A DNA stretch of 64,000 bases. Origin: JADGGM01 sp027307005. GTDB taxonomy: Bacteria > Gemmatimonadota > Gemmatimonadetes > Gemmatimonadales > Gemmatimonadaceae. The notes under the pieces are model-generated. The model was not told where the DNA came from, did not search any database, and saw nothing but the letters and a program-made list of their open reading frames with translations. Of the stretch, positions 61,986 through 64,000 are shown piece after piece. Both the position numbers and the translations under genes were made by a program. Where the stretch lies: the NCBI GenBank assembly GCA_035455745.1, contig DATIEP010000085.1, positions 1 through 64,000 on the forward strand, given 5' to 3'. The stretch's first letter is position 1. Every line of letters starts with the position of its first letter.

Positions 61986-63478
61986 CGGAGCGTCGGAGCC
62001 GCGGGCGCCGGGTCGGCCGGCGCCGCGGCGACGTCGCGCGAGCGGCGCGCGCGGAACCAGGCGTACACCGGAATGCCTCCCACCAGAAACCCGAGCGCGG
62101 CGATCGCCTGCGCCGGTGCGGTCGTCACCGCATTCCCGATCATCCAGACCGTGGCCACGACGTAAATCGCCGGCACGACGGGATATCCCGTCACCCGGTA
62201 CGGGCGCGGACGGTCGGGCTGCGTGGCGCGCAGCCGGAACACGGCGGTCACCGTGAGCGCGAAGAAAATCATGAACGCGAACACGGCGAGATCGCTCAGC
62301 TGGTCGTACGTGCCCGATGTCGCGAGTACCGACGCCCAAGCCGCGAACGCCGCAATCGCCCATCCGGGCACGTGCGATCGCCGCGTGACGCGGCCGAATA
62401 CGGGAAAGAACTGACGCGTCCGCGACATCGCGAACAGCACGCGCGAGTTGGACAGGAGTCCGCCGTTCATCGTACCGAGCGTCGCGATGATGAACACGAG
62501 TGCCGCCAGCTTGGTCGTGTCGCTGGCGAGAAAGCTGCCGACGGCGAGTGCGGCAACCGCCGGCGCTCCAGGGTGCAGCGTCGAATTCGCCGACGCGACG
62601 GTCGCCGCGGGCAACGCATAGAAGTAGGCGGCGTCGATCGCGAGGTACAGCACGATCACGATGAATGTGCCGCCGATGAGCGCGCGCGGCACGTTGCGTC
62701 CCGGATTCCGGATCTCGCCCGCGGCCATCGGCAGATACGACCATCCGCTGTACGCCCACACCGCGCCTACCAGCGCGGCGCCGAATGCCGACACGCTCAC
62801 CGCGCCGCCCGGCGCTGGGTGCGCGAAGTGCGCCCAGGATCCGCCGCGAGCCGCGGCGAGCGCGCCGGCCACGATGCCGATCACAGCCAACACTTTGATC
62901 GTCGCCAGCGCCACTTGCACGCGTCCGCCGGCGCGGACGCCGGCGCAGTTGATGACGGCCAGGGTCAGAATCGGTACGATGGCCACGGCTTGCGGCGCGC
63001 CGAACGACCAGTGCACCGGCACGCCCCACACGGTTCCGGCGACCCGCACCCAGGCGCCGCCTAACGAAACCAGCGGCGACAGGAAGGTCGCGAACGACAC
63101 GCCGAGGGCGGCCAGCGAGCCGCTGCCGGCGGTGAAGCGCACCCAGCCATAGAGGAAGGCGACCGCGTCGCCGTACGCCGCGCGCAGAAACACGTACTCG
63201 CCGCCGGCCTCCGGCATCATCGCCCCCAACTCGGCGTACGCCAGGGCGCCGAACAGCGTGAGCACGCCGGCCGCCAGCCACGCCGCCAGCACGGCCCACG
63301 GGCTGCCTAACTGCTGCGTCATCACCGCCGCTTTGAGCAGCACGCCGGTGCCGACGATGGTCCCGACGACTAACGAAATCGAGTCGAGGAGCGACAGCCG
63401 GCGCACCAGCCCTCCGCCGCTCGTCCCTTCGCCGCTTCCGCGCAGGCCGGCGGCGGCCGGCGGCGGCGACGCCGTCAT
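61982..63478 (-). CDS. APC-superfamily amino acid permease
   Basis: 498 residues and about 12 hydrophobic segments. First helix LSLLDSISLVVGTIVGTGVL carries the GTGV substrate-contact glycine motif of LAT/APC transporters, and helix 2 begins AYAELGAMMPEAGGEYVFLR. FWAYSGWSYLPMAAGEIRNP-like sequence appears at about 241-260. The substrate is probably an amino acid or amine. Its ATG overlaps the cyclophilin stop (ATGA at 63475-63478), so both are translated together. Confidence 0.9.
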   Translation of the reverse strand: MTASPPPAAAGLRGSGEGTSGGGLVRRLSLLDSISLVVGTIVGTGVLLKAAVMTQQLGSPWAVLAAWLAAGVLTLFGALAYAELGAMMPEAGGEYVFLRAAYGDAVAFLYGWVRFTAGSGSLAALGVSFATFLSPLVSLGGAWVRVAGTVWGVPVHWSFGAPQAVAIVPILTLAVINCAGVRAGGRVQVALATIKVLAVIGIVAGALAAARGGSWAHFAHPAPGGAVSVSAFGAALVGAVWAYSGWSYLPMAAGEIRNPGRNVPRALIGGTFIVIVLYLAIDAAYFYALPAATVASANSTLHPGAPAVAALAVGSFLASDTTKLAALVFIIATLGTMNGGLLSNSRVLFAMSRTRQFFPVFGRVTRRSHVPGWAIAAFAAWASVLATSGTYDQLSDLAVFAFMIFFALTVTAVFRLRATQPDRPRPYRVTGYPVVPAIYVVATVWMIGNAVTTAPAQAIAALGFLVGGIPVYAWFRARRSRDVAAAPADPAPAAPTLR

Positions 63479-64000
63479 GGCGCGCGCACGATCGTCGCCC
63501 TGATGAGATGATCCAGCCGGGGATAGTTGCGATCGAGATAGGCGTTGCCGCCCTCGAACACCGGACCCTGCTTCCCGCCTCGCATGCCGCCGCCCGCCGT
63601 CTCGCCGTACTCCGAATTCAACCGATCCACCACGTCCATGCCGCGAACGACGGAGCCGAGTGGTGCGAAACCCTGCGCATCCAGCTGCGGGTTGTCACGC
63701 AGGTTGATGTAGATCTGCGTCGTACGCGTGTCGGGTCCGGTCATCGCGAACGCGCAGGTTCCGCGCGCGTTCGTGTGACGAACGCTGTCGTCGCCGATGC
63801 GCTGGTCGCGCCATCGCTGTGCGATTGCGGGATCGCCCGCGATGCCGAATTGCACGATGTATCCGGCGCGCACGCGGGAGAACCGCGAGTCGTCGAAATA
63901 TCCGGAACGCACGAGCTGGTAGAACCGGTCGACGCCGCGAGGCGCCCACGCGCGGACTGCGCCGACGACGAACGCGCCCTTGGTCGTCTCGAAGCGAACG
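63475..64000 (-). CDS. Cyclophilin-type peptidyl-prolyl isomerase (5' end beyond window)
   Basis: About 174 codons of a cyclophilin. Visible family segments: VDRFYQLVRSGYFDDSRFSR, YIVQFGIAGDP, TCAFAMTGPDTRTTQIYINL, and DAQGFAPLGSVVRGMDVVDR. The last residues are NYPRLDHLIRATIVRAP. The catalytic Arg-Phe-Gln site reads as F-x-R-V, with V-Q-F nearby, but some positions fall before the frame I can read. Localisation depends on the missing N-terminus. It is the upstream gene of the APC permease. Confidence 0.85.
   Translation of the reverse strand, partial: VRFETTKGAFVVGAVRAWAPRGVDRFYQLVRSGYFDDSRFSRVRAGYIVQFGIAGDPAIAQRWRDQRIGDDSVRHTNARGTCAFAMTGPDTRTTQIYINLRDNPQLDAQGFAPLGSVVRGMDVVDRLNSEYGETAGGGMRGGKQGPVFEGGNAYLDRNYPRLDHLIRATIVRAP

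Overview
The window looks like chromosomal DNA from a high-GC (roughly two-thirds G+C by eye), diderm, free-living bacterium. Outer-membrane biogenesis genes (TamA/TamB, two SurA/PpiC-type chaperones, TolC, an ADP-heptose-type glycosyltransferase) rule out a monoderm. The gene mix (ATP-type PEP carboxykinase, ECF42 sigma factor with a DGPF partner, M14 and M28 secreted peptidases, MacB/FtsX-type permease debris) suggests Gemmatimonadota or a neighbouring phylum. That placement is inference, not proof.

Layout. 1-7.7 kb (minus): start of an HD phosphohydrolase, pckA, and a three-gene heavy-metal RND efflux operon (CzcC/B/A type) preceded by a small His/Cys-rich secreted protein. 8.3-11.1 kb (minus): division module ftsE-ftsX-envC. 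11.3-16.2 kb (minus): a six-gene run in which two sugar kinases, a STAS/HATPase protein, a STAS/winged-helix protein and a small beta-barrel-like protein overlap by 4 bp each, followed by a PLP trans-sulfuration-type enzyme. 16.2-16.8 kb: decayed DNA. 16.8-19.6 kb (minus): heptosyltransferase and lepA. 19.7-33.3 kb (plus): DUF58 and BatA-like proteins, mfd, two PPIase chaperones, an S4 protein, pdxA, a CDF metal exporter, and a long PilT ATPase with a companion protein. 33.4-36.1 kb: a disordered protein divergent from typA, then an extremely acidic protein.

36.1-41.6 kb is accessory and repeat-rich: a strong hairpin, 9-bp tandem repeats, a 103-bp-offset duplication, a secreted lectin-like lipoprotein behind a candidate c-di-GMP-I riboswitch, and tRNA-Ile(GAT). 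The 3' end of that tRNA (29 bp) is repeated 3.0 kb away, bracketing an AraC regulator, a quinone oxidoreductase and at least three gene fragments. This looks like a decayed tRNA-targeted integration. 41.6-64 kb returns to ordinary genes: RibD/DHFR-like reductase, outer-membrane barrel, MocR regulator, M14 peptidase, TamA/TamB, ECF42-DGPF pair, M28 peptidase, beta-carbonic anhydrase, DoxX, a small Ig-like lipoprotein, an NmrA-type protein carrying a histone-H1-like basic tail, an APC permease and a cyclophilin that runs off the right edge.

The most striking signal is not a gene. The non-palindromic heptamer GTTAGGC (complement GCCTAAC) occurs about 80 times across the window, in genes and between them, on both strands, with about a 3:1 preference for GTTAGGC on the coding strand. 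It forces otherwise rare codons (TTA, CTA, CCT) and sits in terminator hairpins. It resembles DNA-uptake or other highly iterated signal sequences; a PilT retraction ATPase gene lies in the same window.
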